A stretch of 64,000 bases of DNA from Paenibacillus sp. FJAT-26967 (lineage in GTDB: Bacteria; Bacillota; Bacilli; Paenibacillales; NBRC-103111), in assembly GCF_001541095.1 (NCBI RefSeq), contig NZ_LMXH01000001.1, positions 125,536-189,535 on the forward strand, read 5' to 3'. This document shows, piece after piece, positions 49,192-57,371 of this stretch. The translations under genes were made by a program, and so were the position numbers. The first letter of the stretch is position 1. Each line of letters starts with the position of its first letter. Under the pieces are notes generated by a model. It saw only the letters and a program-made list of their open reading frames with translations. It was not told the origin of the DNA and did no database searches.

Positions 49192-50500
49192 CACGCCGCT
49201 GCCGAATCATCTGCAAGCGGAACAGGCAGTGCTTGGCGCCATTCTGATGGATCCTCTAACGATGGGTCAGGCGGATGTCATTCTGAAAGGCGATGAATTT
49301 TACTATCCGAATCACCGAATCACGTTCGGCGCCTTGTTGGAACTTGCGGGTGAAGGGATAGCGATAGACACGATATCACTAGCGGAGAGGCTCCACAGCA
49401 AAGGAATGCTGGAGAGTGCCGGGGGTGTTTGCTACTTAGCGGAGCTAGTTAACTCCGTGCCGACCGCAGCGAATCTGGCTTACTATGCCGGTCTTGTGAA
49501 AGACAAGGCGGTGCACAGGCGAATTATCCTGCAGCTCAGGCAGCAGCTGAAGCATGCGGAAGAGCGCGAGGATATAGCTGAGCTGGTTGCCATGATCCAG
49601 GCGGGTACGGATACATTGACCGCACAAGAGTGTATTCAACAGCCTTTTCATCCTATCAAGAAGGCAGCCATTCAATGTTTCGAGAAGATTGAGCGGAATT
49701 TCTACAGCACAGGCAGCGGTGAAGGAGCGGGGCTGCTTTCCGGCTTCGATGACCTGGATAGGCTGACGAACGGATTCCAGAAGTCGGACTTGATTGTTAT
49801 TGCAGCAAGACCTTCGGTCGGTAAAACGGCCTTTGCTCTCAATATCGCTCAGAATGTGAGTATAAGGAACAAGGAAACGGTTGCTATTTTCAGCCTTGAA
49901 ATGGGAGTGCAGCAGCTTGCGCAACGAATTATCTCGGCAGAGGCAAATGTGGATGCCGGCAGGCTCAGGACAGGCACACTGGAGCCGGCTGACTGGAACA
50001 AAATGACGATGGCCCTCAGCCGGATATCGGAGGCTCCTATTTATATCGATGATTCCCCGGCCGTTACGGCGGGGGAAATCCGGGCAAAGTGCCGGCGGCT
50101 GAAAAAGGAGAAGGGACTCGGCATGATTATCATTGATTATTTGCAGCTGATCGCCGGAACACGGAAAGACGGTAACAGGCAACAGGAAGTGTCTGAGATA
50201 TCGCGTACACTCAAGCAGCTCGCCCGTGAGCTGGACGTCCCGGTCCTCGCTCTTTCCCAGCTTTCCCGCAGTGTGGAGCAGAGGCAGGATAAGCGGCCTG
50301 TTTTGTCGGATCTCAGAGAATCGGGATCCATTGAGCAGGATGCTGATATCGTAGCCTTCCTACACCGGGAAGATTATTACGATAAAGAATCAGAGAAGAA
50401 GAACCGGATTGAAATTATTATGGCTAAGCAGCGAAATGGCCCCGTTGGCACGGTCGAGTTGGTTTTCATGAAGGAATTCAACAAGTTTGACAATTTATGA
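49172..50500 (+). CDS. DnaB-like replicative DNA helicase
   Basis: 442 residues. N-terminal helical domain (LPNHLQAEQAVLGAILMDP), RecA core with Walker A ARPSVGKTAFALN (about 212-224), SLEMGVQQLAQRI, Walker B MIIIDYLQLI and the Arg/His region FLHREDYYD. TTG start at 49172 overlaps the loader gene. Confidence 0.92.
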   Translation: MVLDIHNTPLPNHLQAEQAVLGAILMDPLTMGQADVILKGDEFYYPNHRITFGALLELAGEGIAIDTISLAERLHSKGMLESAGGVCYLAELVNSVPTAANLAYYAGLVKDKAVHRRIILQLRQQLKHAEEREDIAELVAMIQAGTDTLTAQECIQQPFHPIKKAAIQCFEKIERNFYSTGSGEGAGLLSGFDDLDRLTNGFQKSDLIVIAARPSVGKTAFALNIAQNVSIRNKETVAIFSLEMGVQQLAQRIISAEANVDAGRLRTGTLEPADWNKMTMALSRISEAPIYIDDSPAVTAGEIRAKCRRLKKEKGLGMIIIDYLQLIAGTRKDGNRQQEVSEISRTLKQLARELDVPVLALSQLSRSVEQRQDKRPVLSDLRESGSIEQDADIVAFLHREDYYDKESEKKNRIEIIMAKQRNGPVGTVELVFMKEFNKFDNL

Positions 50501-50522
50501 AGGAAACTGAGGGGGACTTTCA

Positions 50523-51023
50523 ATGGAACGGACTATGCAGCAGAAACAAAGCGGGTTATTTCCCGCCGCCAATGAACAAGAGATTCAGCGGACCAAATTT
50601 TTGCTAGAAAAATATAAAAGCATGATCCTGTTAATGGAGGACTTCGAGAAATACGAAAAAGATCTCGCTATGGTGGGGGTAGATGGTGAAGCAGCCCGCC
50701 GGATCGATCAGGACGAGCTGTATTCGGATAAAACAGCTAATGCCGTCATCCTGATGGAGAAGCAGCGATGGGTGTACCAGCAGTATACACTTTATACCAC
50801 CATGCTGTACCGTGCGTTCGGTTTGATTAGAGACCCGGAGGCCAAGGAAGTAATTAAACGGAGGTATATAGAAGGGTGTTCTTATACGGAGACCATTTTG
50901 TTTTTCCGGCGCGCCGCCCTCAGTGACAGCACGATCCGACGTAAGATGACGGAAGGAATGGTCAATATGGCTAATCACTTGAAGCTGATCGGTTTCTTTG
51001 AACAAGATAACGCTGAATTCTGA
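50523..51023 (+). CDS. Sigma-like late regulator (Xpf/ArpU-like)
   Basis: 166 residues. The C-terminus has a sigma-region-4-like helix-turn-helix (VIKRRYIEGCSYTETILFF, LSDSTIRRKMTEGM). The N-terminal 110 residues are coiled-coil-like. It ends the early operon and stands just before the late genes, the place of Xpf, the positive control factor of PBSX, or of ArpU-family regulators. Predicted to switch on the tail operon. Confidence 0.72.
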   Translation: MERTMQQKQSGLFPAANEQEIQRTKFLLEKYKSMILLMEDFEKYEKDLAMVGVDGEAARRIDQDELYSDKTANAVILMEKQRWVYQQYTLYTTMLYRAFGLIRDPEAKEVIKRRYIEGCSYTETILFFRRAALSDSTIRRKMTEGMVNMANHLKLIGFFEQDNAEF

Positions 51024-51382
51024 CTGTAATGTGAATGCAGTTGGACGTAACCTGACTCTAGGATGAGCACCAACTGGACATTTGAACGTGATAAGATGAA
51101 ATTGTAGAAAAGTGATAAAAACCTGATAGCACCGCGCCGAACCTCCATATGAGGACATTGACAACTAATAAGCGGTGGTTAATCAGAACATTTTGGGCCC
51201 TGGCTGAGACTGCCGGGGCCTTTGCTATTCCCTTGGGCCCGAGCACTTTAGTTTTTATCAAAGCTTAGCCTGTATATCAAACGGGAGCGTGGTGAGATGA
51301 ACTTGTAGAACACCCTGCAACAAACGCAGGTCATGGAGTATTCCAGGCCCAAGCGGGTCGATGAAAGAGGGATGGGCAGAAG
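51024..51382. other. Non-coding junction where head genes would be
   Basis: 359 bp without an ORF. In PBSX this position is filled by terminase, portal, protease and capsid genes. A terminator-like stem GGCCCTGGC/GCCGGGGCC followed by TTTGC lies at about 51197-51225, and TTGACA occurs at 51158 without a good -10. Late-promoter elements recognised by the Xpf-like protein should be in the 160 bp before 51383. Confidence 0.5.
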
Positions 51383-51802
51383 ATGACGGAAAATAAAATC
51401 CGTGATGCCGTCGCCGCATCGGTTGCGGCAGCTTTTCCAAGCAATCAAGTATATGACGAGAAGGTTCCAGAAGCTTTACAACCAGGCAGCTTCTATATCC
51501 AGCTTATCGCAAGCAAACAGACACGCCTGCAAGGACGCCGTTACAGCCGGGCCTGCACGCTTGAGATCCGGTATTTCGGCGCAACCGGCAGAGAGCGGCA
51601 TCATGCAGCTGAGCAATTGTACGATAAGCTGGAATTTATTACGGCGGCAGGAAGTATGCTCCATGGAATCAGAATGCGGCATGAAGCCGTTGATGATGTG
51701 CTGCGTTTCTACGTGGATTACGAATTTCAAGTGCTGCGCACGGAGGTATCTGCTGCGAAGATGGGCAGCCTGAAACAGGAGGGACAAATCAAGCATGACT
51801 AA
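51383..51802 (+). CDS. Phage tail terminator protein (XkdI-like)
   Basis: 139 residues. The start (NKIRDAVAASVAAAFPSNQVY), ERHHAAEQLYDKLEFI and the beta-strand end (VLRFYVDYEFQVLR) are as in the tail-terminator proteins encoded just before the sheath in contractile phages. It caps the tail at the head-proximal end. First gene of the tail operon; the ribosome binding site (GAGGGATGGG) is weak. Confidence 0.78.
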   Translation: MTENKIRDAVAASVAAAFPSNQVYDEKVPEALQPGSFYIQLIASKQTRLQGRRYSRACTLEIRYFGATGRERHHAAEQLYDKLEFITAAGSMLHGIRMRHEAVDDVLRFYVDYEFQVLRTEVSAAKMGSLKQEGQIKHD

Positions 51803-51971
51803 GTTGAAAAATGAAGAAGGATACACCAAGGAACAGTTTCTGGGGTCCGGCCAGTTTACATTGCTGCAGAAGGATGTTCTTGCAGGTTTGCTCTCTGATG
51901 ATGAGCGATATACCTGGAGCGAAATTGAACAGATCCAACAAGAATTTTATTTGAAGGAGGTACAGAAATGA
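51795..51971 (+). CDS. Small tail-module protein (XkdJ position)
   Basis: 58 residues (MTKLKNEEGYTKEQFLGSGQ...), starting 8 nt inside the preceding gene and ending by overlapping the sheath start codon (ATGA). It keeps the reading linkage of the operon. Acidic, helical; no domain recognised, but the position between tail terminator and sheath is that of XkdJ in PBSX. Confidence 0.65.
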   Translation: MTKLKNEEGYTKEQFLGSGQFTLLQKDVLAGLLSDDERYTWSEIEQIQQEFYLKEVQK

Positions 51972-53284
51972 CCGGAGGAAATTGGACAACGCAAAATAAA
52001 GTGAGACCCGGTACGTATATTAATATCGTAAGTGATCCTAAAACGCTTGGTACAGTGGGGGATCGCGGTACCGTAAGCTTCCCGCTGGCACTCAGCTGGG
52101 GTGCTCCGAAACAAGTAATTGAGCTTCAAGCAGGTGAGGATCTCAGAGACCAGCTTGGCTATGATATTACGGCTCCGGAAATGCTGCTGCTTCGTGAGGC
52201 ATTCAAACGGGCTAAAACTGTTCTGGTTTATCGTCTTAATACCGGTGTTAAAGCGGCTGTTACGAAAAGCGGATTAACCGCGACGGCTAAACATGGAGGA
52301 ATACTGGGTAATGATCTCGCTATCGTGATCCAGCCTAACATTGACGACAATACGAAGTTTGATGTAAATACACTTCTTGCCGGCAGAATGGTAGATACGC
52401 AGACGGTTCCGGCTATCCAGGATCTGAAGGATAATGCATGGATTGATTTCTCAGGAACCGGGGCACTGGAGGTTACGGCTGGAATGCCATTGACAGGCGG
52501 GGATAACGGTACGGTAACGAACCAGGATCATGCCGATTACCTCGCAGCTGCGGAAGTGCTGGACTTTAACACCCTTGCTCTGCCGTCTTCCGATCCGACG
52601 CTCAAAAGCATCTATACGGCATTTGTCAAACGCCTTAGAGACGCAGAAGGCAGGAAGATTCAGCTGGTGCTTGAAAATTACCCTCTTGCAGACAACGAGG
52701 GCGTGATCAGCGTCAAGAACGGTGTCATTCTGGCGGATGGTACTCTCGTCCCCGCATCGGAGGCGGTCGTATGGGTTGCCGCTGCCACGGCATCCGCTGC
52801 CGTCAATCAATCTCTTACCCATCAAGCTTATGACGATGCGGTTGATGTGGATATCCGTTACACGAATACTCAAATCGTCACGGCTATCGAGAATGGGGAA
52901 TTTGTGTTCACGCCAAGTGCGGGACGTGCCCTTGTAGAAGTGGATATCAATACGTTTAAATCTTTCACTTCCGCCAAAGGCAGACAATTCTCCAAGAATA
53001 GAGTTATCCGGGTCCTGGATGGTATCGCAAATGACTTGAAACGAATCTTTGATTCCTTCTACATCGGCAAAGTAGATAACAACAAGGATGGCCGCAATCT
53101 TTTCCTCAAAGAAGCTGTGCAGTATCTGACGACCCTCCAAGGAATCAATGCGATCAAGAACCTGGACGCCCAGAAAGACGTTCAAGTGACAGAAGGTATG
53201 GATAGCGACAGTATTCTGATCTCTTCGTATGTTCAGCCGGCAGATGCCGTAGAAAAAATTTATATGGAAGTGAAGGTGAGATAA
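51968..53284 (+). CDS. Contractile tail sheath protein (XkdK-like)
   Basis: 438 residues. N-terminal PGTYINIVSDPKTLGTVGDRG and the conserved ALSWGAPKQVIEL; C-terminal sheath domain with GRQFSKNRVIRVLDGIANDLKRI and DSDSILISSYVQPADAVEKI. It forms the contractile outer cylinder. AAGGAGGT precedes the ATG. Confidence 0.93.
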   Translation: MTGGNWTTQNKVRPGTYINIVSDPKTLGTVGDRGTVSFPLALSWGAPKQVIELQAGEDLRDQLGYDITAPEMLLLREAFKRAKTVLVYRLNTGVKAAVTKSGLTATAKHGGILGNDLAIVIQPNIDDNTKFDVNTLLAGRMVDTQTVPAIQDLKDNAWIDFSGTGALEVTAGMPLTGGDNGTVTNQDHADYLAAAEVLDFNTLALPSSDPTLKSIYTAFVKRLRDAEGRKIQLVLENYPLADNEGVISVKNGVILADGTLVPASEAVVWVAAATASAAVNQSLTHQAYDDAVDVDIRYTNTQIVTAIENGEFVFTPSAGRALVEVDINTFKSFTSAKGRQFSKNRVIRVLDGIANDLKRIFDSFYIGKVDNNKDGRNLFLKEAVQYLTTLQGINAIKNLDAQKDVQVTEGMDSDSILISSYVQPADAVEKIYMEVKVR

Positions 53285-53285
53285 C

Positions 53286-53753
53286 ATGGGTTTCCTAAAA
53301 GGAAATGATACCATCTCCGGCCAGGAAGGCCGGGCTTACGCTACGATCGACGGCAAAGTCGAGGAAATGTTCTACATCAAATCACTGGAGGCGACAGCTG
53401 AGAAGCAGAAGTCCGAGGTGCGTACACTGGGCCGTCGTGGAACTCAGCATAAAGCGGCAGGCTGGTCCGGTTCCGGCAGCATGACGATCTATTATGTAAC
53501 GTCCCGTTTCCGTAAATTAATGTACGACTATATCAAAACAGGTAAAGATACCTATTTTGATATCATGGTCACCAATGAAGACCCGAGCTCCACCATCGGT
53601 ACCCAGACAGTTACGCTCCTGGGTGTGAATCTGGACAGCGTTATGATGGCCTCTCTCAATACGGAGTCGGAAGCTCTGGAAGAAGACATTGAATTCACGT
53701 TCGAAGATGTGCAAATCCCCGATTCATTCACCGCACCGGTACTGGGCGGCTAA
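53286..53753 (+). CDS. Tail tube protein (XkdM-like)
   Basis: 155 residues, the usual size of the inner-tube protein of PBSX-type tails: GNDTISGQEGRAYATIDGKVEEMFYIKSLEATAEKQKSEV is replaced here by the residues of the same pattern at 5-45, and GRRGTQHKAAGWSGSGSMTI is the characteristic centre. Forms the rigid tube that pierces the target envelope. One base after the sheath stop. Confidence 0.9.
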   Translation: MGFLKGNDTISGQEGRAYATIDGKVEEMFYIKSLEATAEKQKSEVRTLGRRGTQHKAAGWSGSGSMTIYYVTSRFRKLMYDYIKTGKDTYFDIMVTNEDPSSTIGTQTVTLLGVNLDSVMMASLNTESEALEEDIEFTFEDVQIPDSFTAPVLGG

Positions 53754-53767
53754 CAGGAGGAATATAA

Positions 53768-54190
53768 ATGAGCAGCTTAAGCATGTTTTTCGCGCAGAAC
53801 GCGAGCGTGGATACGGAAGAAACGGTAGAAGTATCATACCGTTTTAAAGATAAAGACGGTAAGAATGTATCCTGGAAGATCAGAAGTATCACAGAAGAAG
53901 AAAACCAGGAGTGCCGTAAGGCTGCAACCCGCAAAGTGAAGGGAAAAGGCGGCATGTACATGCCGGAAATGGATACGAACGAGTATCTGGCCCGTCTTGT
54001 TGTCGCTTCCGTCGCTTTCCCAAACCTGAAAGACGCGGAGCTTCTGAAGTCTTACGGGGTGATGGCCGCTGAAAAGCTGGTTGTCAAGATGCTGCTGCCG
54101 GGTGAATATGCCGTTCTGTTGGAGAAAGTTCAAGCCGTTAACGGCTTTGACCAGAGCGTGAATGATCTGAAGGATGAGGTAAAAAACTAA
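53768..54190 (+). CDS. Tail assembly chaperone, zero-frame product (XkdN-like)
   Basis: 140 residues (MSSLSMFFAQNASVDTEE...). Short beta-rich N-terminus and helical end typical of XkdN/gpG-type chaperones that coat the tape measure before tube assembly. Its last codons, GTA AAA AAC TAA, carry a slippery heptamer that lets some ribosomes continue in the -1 frame into the ORF at 54190. GGAGGAA lies 7 nt before the ATG. Confidence 0.85.
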   Translation: MSSLSMFFAQNASVDTEETVEVSYRFKDKDGKNVSWKIRSITEEENQECRKAATRKVKGKGGMYMPEMDTNEYLARLVVASVAFPNLKDAELLKSYGVMAAEKLVVKMLLPGEYAVLLEKVQAVNGFDQSVNDLKDEVKN

Positions 54191-54235
54191 TGGAGGAGGG
54201 CGATGGCGAGGCGAATTATGCCTACTATGCCCTCC
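54181..54235 (+). promoter_or_regulatory. Programmed -1 ribosomal frameshift site
   Basis: Heptamer A AAA AAC at 54181-54187 is in the right phase of the chaperone frame. AAGGATGAGG 1-10 nt upstream is an SD-like stimulator. A 7-bp stem GGAGGGC/GCCCTCC (54195-54201 with 54229-54235) begins 7 nt after the heptamer, the usual spacing. The -1 frame reads CTA ATG GAG on into the downstream ORF. Confidence 0.8.
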
Positions 54236-54357
54236 ATGAACTGCACATTCTTCCGCATGACCTGACAGCCATGTCTGTCAGAGAAAAAGCTGCGATCTTT
54301 GCTATGATTGACTATAAGGTAAGCAAAGAGAAGCAGGCGCGCAGGAAGAGGAAATAG
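54190..54357 (+). CDS. Tail assembly chaperone frameshift extension (gpT-like)
   Basis: 55 codons from the ATG at 54190, most likely read as the C-terminal part of a chaperone fusion (about 140 + 56 residues) after the -1 slip at 54187; the ATG lies just 3 nt after the slip site and could also start a free peptide. Sequence ALHELHILPHDLTAMSVREKA followed by a basic end (KEKQARRKRK), typical of gpT-like extensions that touch the tape-measure protein. Confidence 0.75.
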   Translation: MEEGDGEANYAYYALHELHILPHDLTAMSVREKAAIFAMIDYKVSKEKQARRKRK

Positions 54358-54422
54358 GCTTTGCTTCTGCCGCCGCATGCGGCCTGAATTGCCTGCTGCG
54401 TCTTGTCGGCAACGAAATAAAT

Positions 54423-54458
54423 GACGCCCCTATACCAGTAGGGGCGTCTTATTTTTAT
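54423..54458 (+). terminator. Terminator hairpin inside the tail operon
   Basis: GACGCCCC-tataccagta-GGGGCGTC followed by TTATTTTTAT, between the chaperone and the tape-measure genes. It looks like a genuine intrinsic terminator, so read-through or antitermination would set tape-measure and baseplate levels below those of sheath and tube. Confidence 0.82.
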
Positions 54459-54477
54459 AGAGGAAGGAGGAACGCGT

Positions 54478-56697
54478 ATGAGTAGTGCTTCTACAAGTCT
54501 GCAGCTTTATAACCCGCCTCCTACAAGTGTGCAGCCGTACAATCCTTCACCAGCGGGCACAAGTCTGGAGCTTTTTAGTCCTAAAGCAGCGAGCAGCAGC
54601 TCCGGTATGTTTGATTCCATGGGCGTTAATTTGACTCAGATTAACCAAACCATCAATATGATGGTTGTGAACATGCAGAATGTGCAAGCAGCTGCCCAAG
54701 GGGCGCAAACGGCGACAAATGGACTACAGGCAGCCGCAAAAGGAGCTCAGGGAACGACTGAGGAAGTAAAAGGCGCCACGGAAGAAGTGGCGGAAGCTGT
54801 TAATGAGGCGGAAAAATCCCAGAATCGGTTTAACTTGTCGATCTTAAAAGGGATTCAAAACTTTCAGAAGCTTGCAGCTACAATCTATGCTGCGGTAGGG
54901 CCGATAGCCCTTATGTCGGTCAAGGGGGCTATGGAAGATGAGAAATTAAAAGATCTCTTTGTTGCACGAACGGGGAATGAAGCTCTGGGCAGTTCCATGT
55001 TTAATAAGTACAATCAGGATGCTTTAAAATCAGGCATGGACCCTCAAGATTATCTCAAAGGGACTCTATCTTTAATGCCTTCTGTACAGAATACGAAACA
55101 ACTCGATAAAGCAAATAGTCTGGCTGCCCGGTTAAGTATTCTTGATAGTTCAGGGAATAAGCCTGAGGTTGCTTTCGAAGCTATTCGAAAAGCCATGTCG
55201 GGGGACATAACTAAACTTACCGATAAATTCAGTCTTCCTAAAGCCGATTTACAGAAATATAAGCTTGAAGATCTCAGTAAAAAAGGAGATATCGACGGGT
55301 TAATTGCTGCTTTTGACAAACTTCTTCAAAAACAGAACATGGGTCAACAAGCATTTGATACCATGTTTAATACACCGTTAACCCAGGTTGAGACGCTTCG
55401 CAGCAATTTCAACGATGCGATGTCAGGAGCAGGCGGTAATGCTATGAATGCGTTAATGCCTATCATTGAGATGTTAAATCAGGCGTTTCAAAATGGGCAG
55501 CTTCAAACTTTTTTCAATGCGTTATCCGGGGCATTATGGATAGCCGTACAAGGTTTTAGTTTCTTGGTCTGGGGAGTGCAGCAATTCATTAACTTAATTG
55601 TGTTTGCCTGGCCCGTTATTGCCTCGGTGCTGGCTGGTATTGCGGGTGCTTTAACGGCTATACTGATTCCGAGAATATGGGGAATGATCGCTTCTCTATG
55701 GGCTGCAATACCACCCTTGTATGCTCAAGCGGTTGCATGGATGATGACGTACGCACCGATCATTCTTATTGGTGTACTAATAGGAGCCCTCGTATTTATG
55801 CTGATTCATTTTGGTGTTACGGGTGAACAAGTTGCGGGTTTTATTGCGGGAGCATTTATGATGTTAGTGGGAATAATAATGAACGTTTTTGCATTCATTT
55901 ATAATTTCGTTATGAGTATAGCAGAATCTATTTTCAACTTTCTAGCAGATCCGTTGTATGCATTGGAAATGATTTCCTATAATTTGGCTCAATCTTTTGG
56001 GGAATTAATGTTAACCATGTTGCGGAGTGCCGAGGAATTCGCGGGCGGCTTTATGAAGACGATTCTCCAGGGAATCAACGGCGTATTGAAAGGTATGAAT
56101 TGGCTTGCTGATGCAATGAACAAATTACCTGGAATGAACATTCCACCGCTCGGGTTGTTTGATGAGAATAATACGCACGCTCTTAGTGATGGTTTAAGCG
56201 GAATTATGATGAAGATGAAAAAACCTGAAACGGACAAGAAAGTACTGAAATTCGATCATATGGAATACAAGAACCTAAAGAACGAATTTGATTTCGGGTA
56301 TGGCAAAGGAGCAGGAGCTTTTAATTCAATAGCGGATAAATTTAAAAATGAGAAAGATCCTCAAGAAGATCTGAATAAATGGAAGAATGATCCGAGTAAA
56401 GGGATAGCAGGGCCCAAAGCCGCCAATATGGGCAACATGGGCAACATGGGCAACATCGGCAAAGTCGATACAGTCGGCCAGATCGAAGACAAGGTCGACA
56501 TAGCCGATGAAAACCTGCAGCTTATGAGAGAGCTAGCGGAAATGAGCAGCATTCAGAACTTCGTTACGCTCACTCCTACGGTGTCCGTGGAGACGGGGGA
56601 CATTAATACCGGTGACGACATTAACACGATTGTGGACAGGATTACCCAGGCCCTGACCCTCGAGGTTGCCGCTTCCGCCAAGGGGGTGTACGGCTAA
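54478..56697 (+). CDS. Tape measure protein (XkdO-like)
   Basis: 739 residues; the length sets the tail length. The N-terminus has a degenerate proline-rich repeat (SLQLYNPPPTSVQPYNPSP...SLELFSP). A coiled-coil region (about 55-115), a long hydrophobic middle (about 350-500, with several membrane-like segments) and a low-complexity end (MGNMGNMGNIG) follow. GGAAGGAGG lies 7 nt before the ATG. Its middle is AT-richer than sheath and tube genes, suggesting a separate history or exchange. Confidence 0.86.
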   Translation: MSSASTSLQLYNPPPTSVQPYNPSPAGTSLELFSPKAASSSSGMFDSMGVNLTQINQTINMMVVNMQNVQAAAQGAQTATNGLQAAAKGAQGTTEEVKGATEEVAEAVNEAEKSQNRFNLSILKGIQNFQKLAATIYAAVGPIALMSVKGAMEDEKLKDLFVARTGNEALGSSMFNKYNQDALKSGMDPQDYLKGTLSLMPSVQNTKQLDKANSLAARLSILDSSGNKPEVAFEAIRKAMSGDITKLTDKFSLPKADLQKYKLEDLSKKGDIDGLIAAFDKLLQKQNMGQQAFDTMFNTPLTQVETLRSNFNDAMSGAGGNAMNALMPIIEMLNQAFQNGQLQTFFNALSGALWIAVQGFSFLVWGVQQFINLIVFAWPVIASVLAGIAGALTAILIPRIWGMIASLWAAIPPLYAQAVAWMMTYAPIILIGVLIGALVFMLIHFGVTGEQVAGFIAGAFMMLVGIIMNVFAFIYNFVMSIAESIFNFLADPLYALEMISYNLAQSFGELMLTMLRSAEEFAGGFMKTILQGINGVLKGMNWLADAMNKLPGMNIPPLGLFDENNTHALSDGLSGIMMKMKKPETDKKVLKFDHMEYKNLKNEFDFGYGKGAGAFNSIADKFKNEKDPQEDLNKWKNDPSKGIAGPKAANMGNMGNMGNIGKVDTVGQIEDKVDIADENLQLMRELAEMSSIQNFVTLTPTVSVETGDINTGDDINTIVDRITQALTLEVAASAKGVYG
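56425..56460 (+). repeat. Tandem 9-bp repeat in the tape-measure gene
   Basis: Four units of AA(C/T)ATGGGC (last AACATCGGC) encode N-M-G repeats. Unit gain or loss keeps the frame and would change protein length by three residues each. Confidence 0.75.
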
Positions 56698-57362
56698 TGT
56701 ACGATTACGGCATTTATTTAAGCTTTAACAATCAGGAGAACGGCTTCCGGCTTCCGGTCAATCCGGAAGAAATCGAAGTGTCGGGCGGGGTAGAAGGGAA
56801 ATCGTATAACCTGGTGAAGGGCGGAGAAATCAATATTCCGAAGGATCCCCAGTTGACCGAAATCAGTTTCAGCAGCTTTTTCCCGGCGGTCCGTTATCCG
56901 TTTGTAGTCGACACCGTGCTTCTGGAGCCATTCCGCTATGTGCAGCTCATTGAGAGTTGGATGGCCACCCGGCGACCGATGCGTTTTGTTTTTGTCGGCT
57001 CTAATTTCGACATAAATCTGGCTGCTACCATCAGTTCCTTCACTTGGAAGGAAGCGGCGGGATCACCGGGCGATATTGAGTTCGACATGACGCTTAAGAA
57101 GTACGTCTTTTACGCAGCGCGGAGAGTTATCGTGAAGACGAATTCGAGCGGCGAACAGGTCCAGGCGGCGGAGCAGCCGAAGAGGCAGGATGAGAAACAA
57201 ACGCCTAAGACATATACGCTTAAAGCGGGGGATTCCCTCTGGAAAGTGGCGAAGACGGTATTGGGTGATGAGAGCCGGTTTAAGGAGATTCAGAAGTTCA
57301 ATGGTTTTACAGATGCGCAGCTCAAAAAACTTAGAATCGGGACGGTAATTAAACTTCCATAG
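56697..57362 (+). CDS. LysM tail protein (XkdP-like)
   Basis: 221 residues. N-terminal 130-residue domain (LSFNNQENGFRLPVNPEEIEVSGG) typical of XkdP-like tail proteins; C-terminal LysM (about 170-221; YTLKAGDSLWKVAKTVLGD and LRIGTVIKLP), which binds peptidoglycan. Start overlaps the tape-measure stop (TAATG). Probably forms the baseplate hub spike assembly with XkdQ. Confidence 0.9.
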   Translation: MYDYGIYLSFNNQENGFRLPVNPEEIEVSGGVEGKSYNLVKGGEINIPKDPQLTEISFSSFFPAVRYPFVVDTVLLEPFRYVQLIESWMATRRPMRFVFVGSNFDINLAATISSFTWKEAAGSPGDIEFDMTLKKYVFYAARRVIVKTNSSGEQVQAAEQPKRQDEKQTPKTYTLKAGDSLWKVAKTVLGDESRFKEIQKFNGFTDAQLKKLRIGTVIKLP

Positions 57363-57371
57363 GAGGGACTT

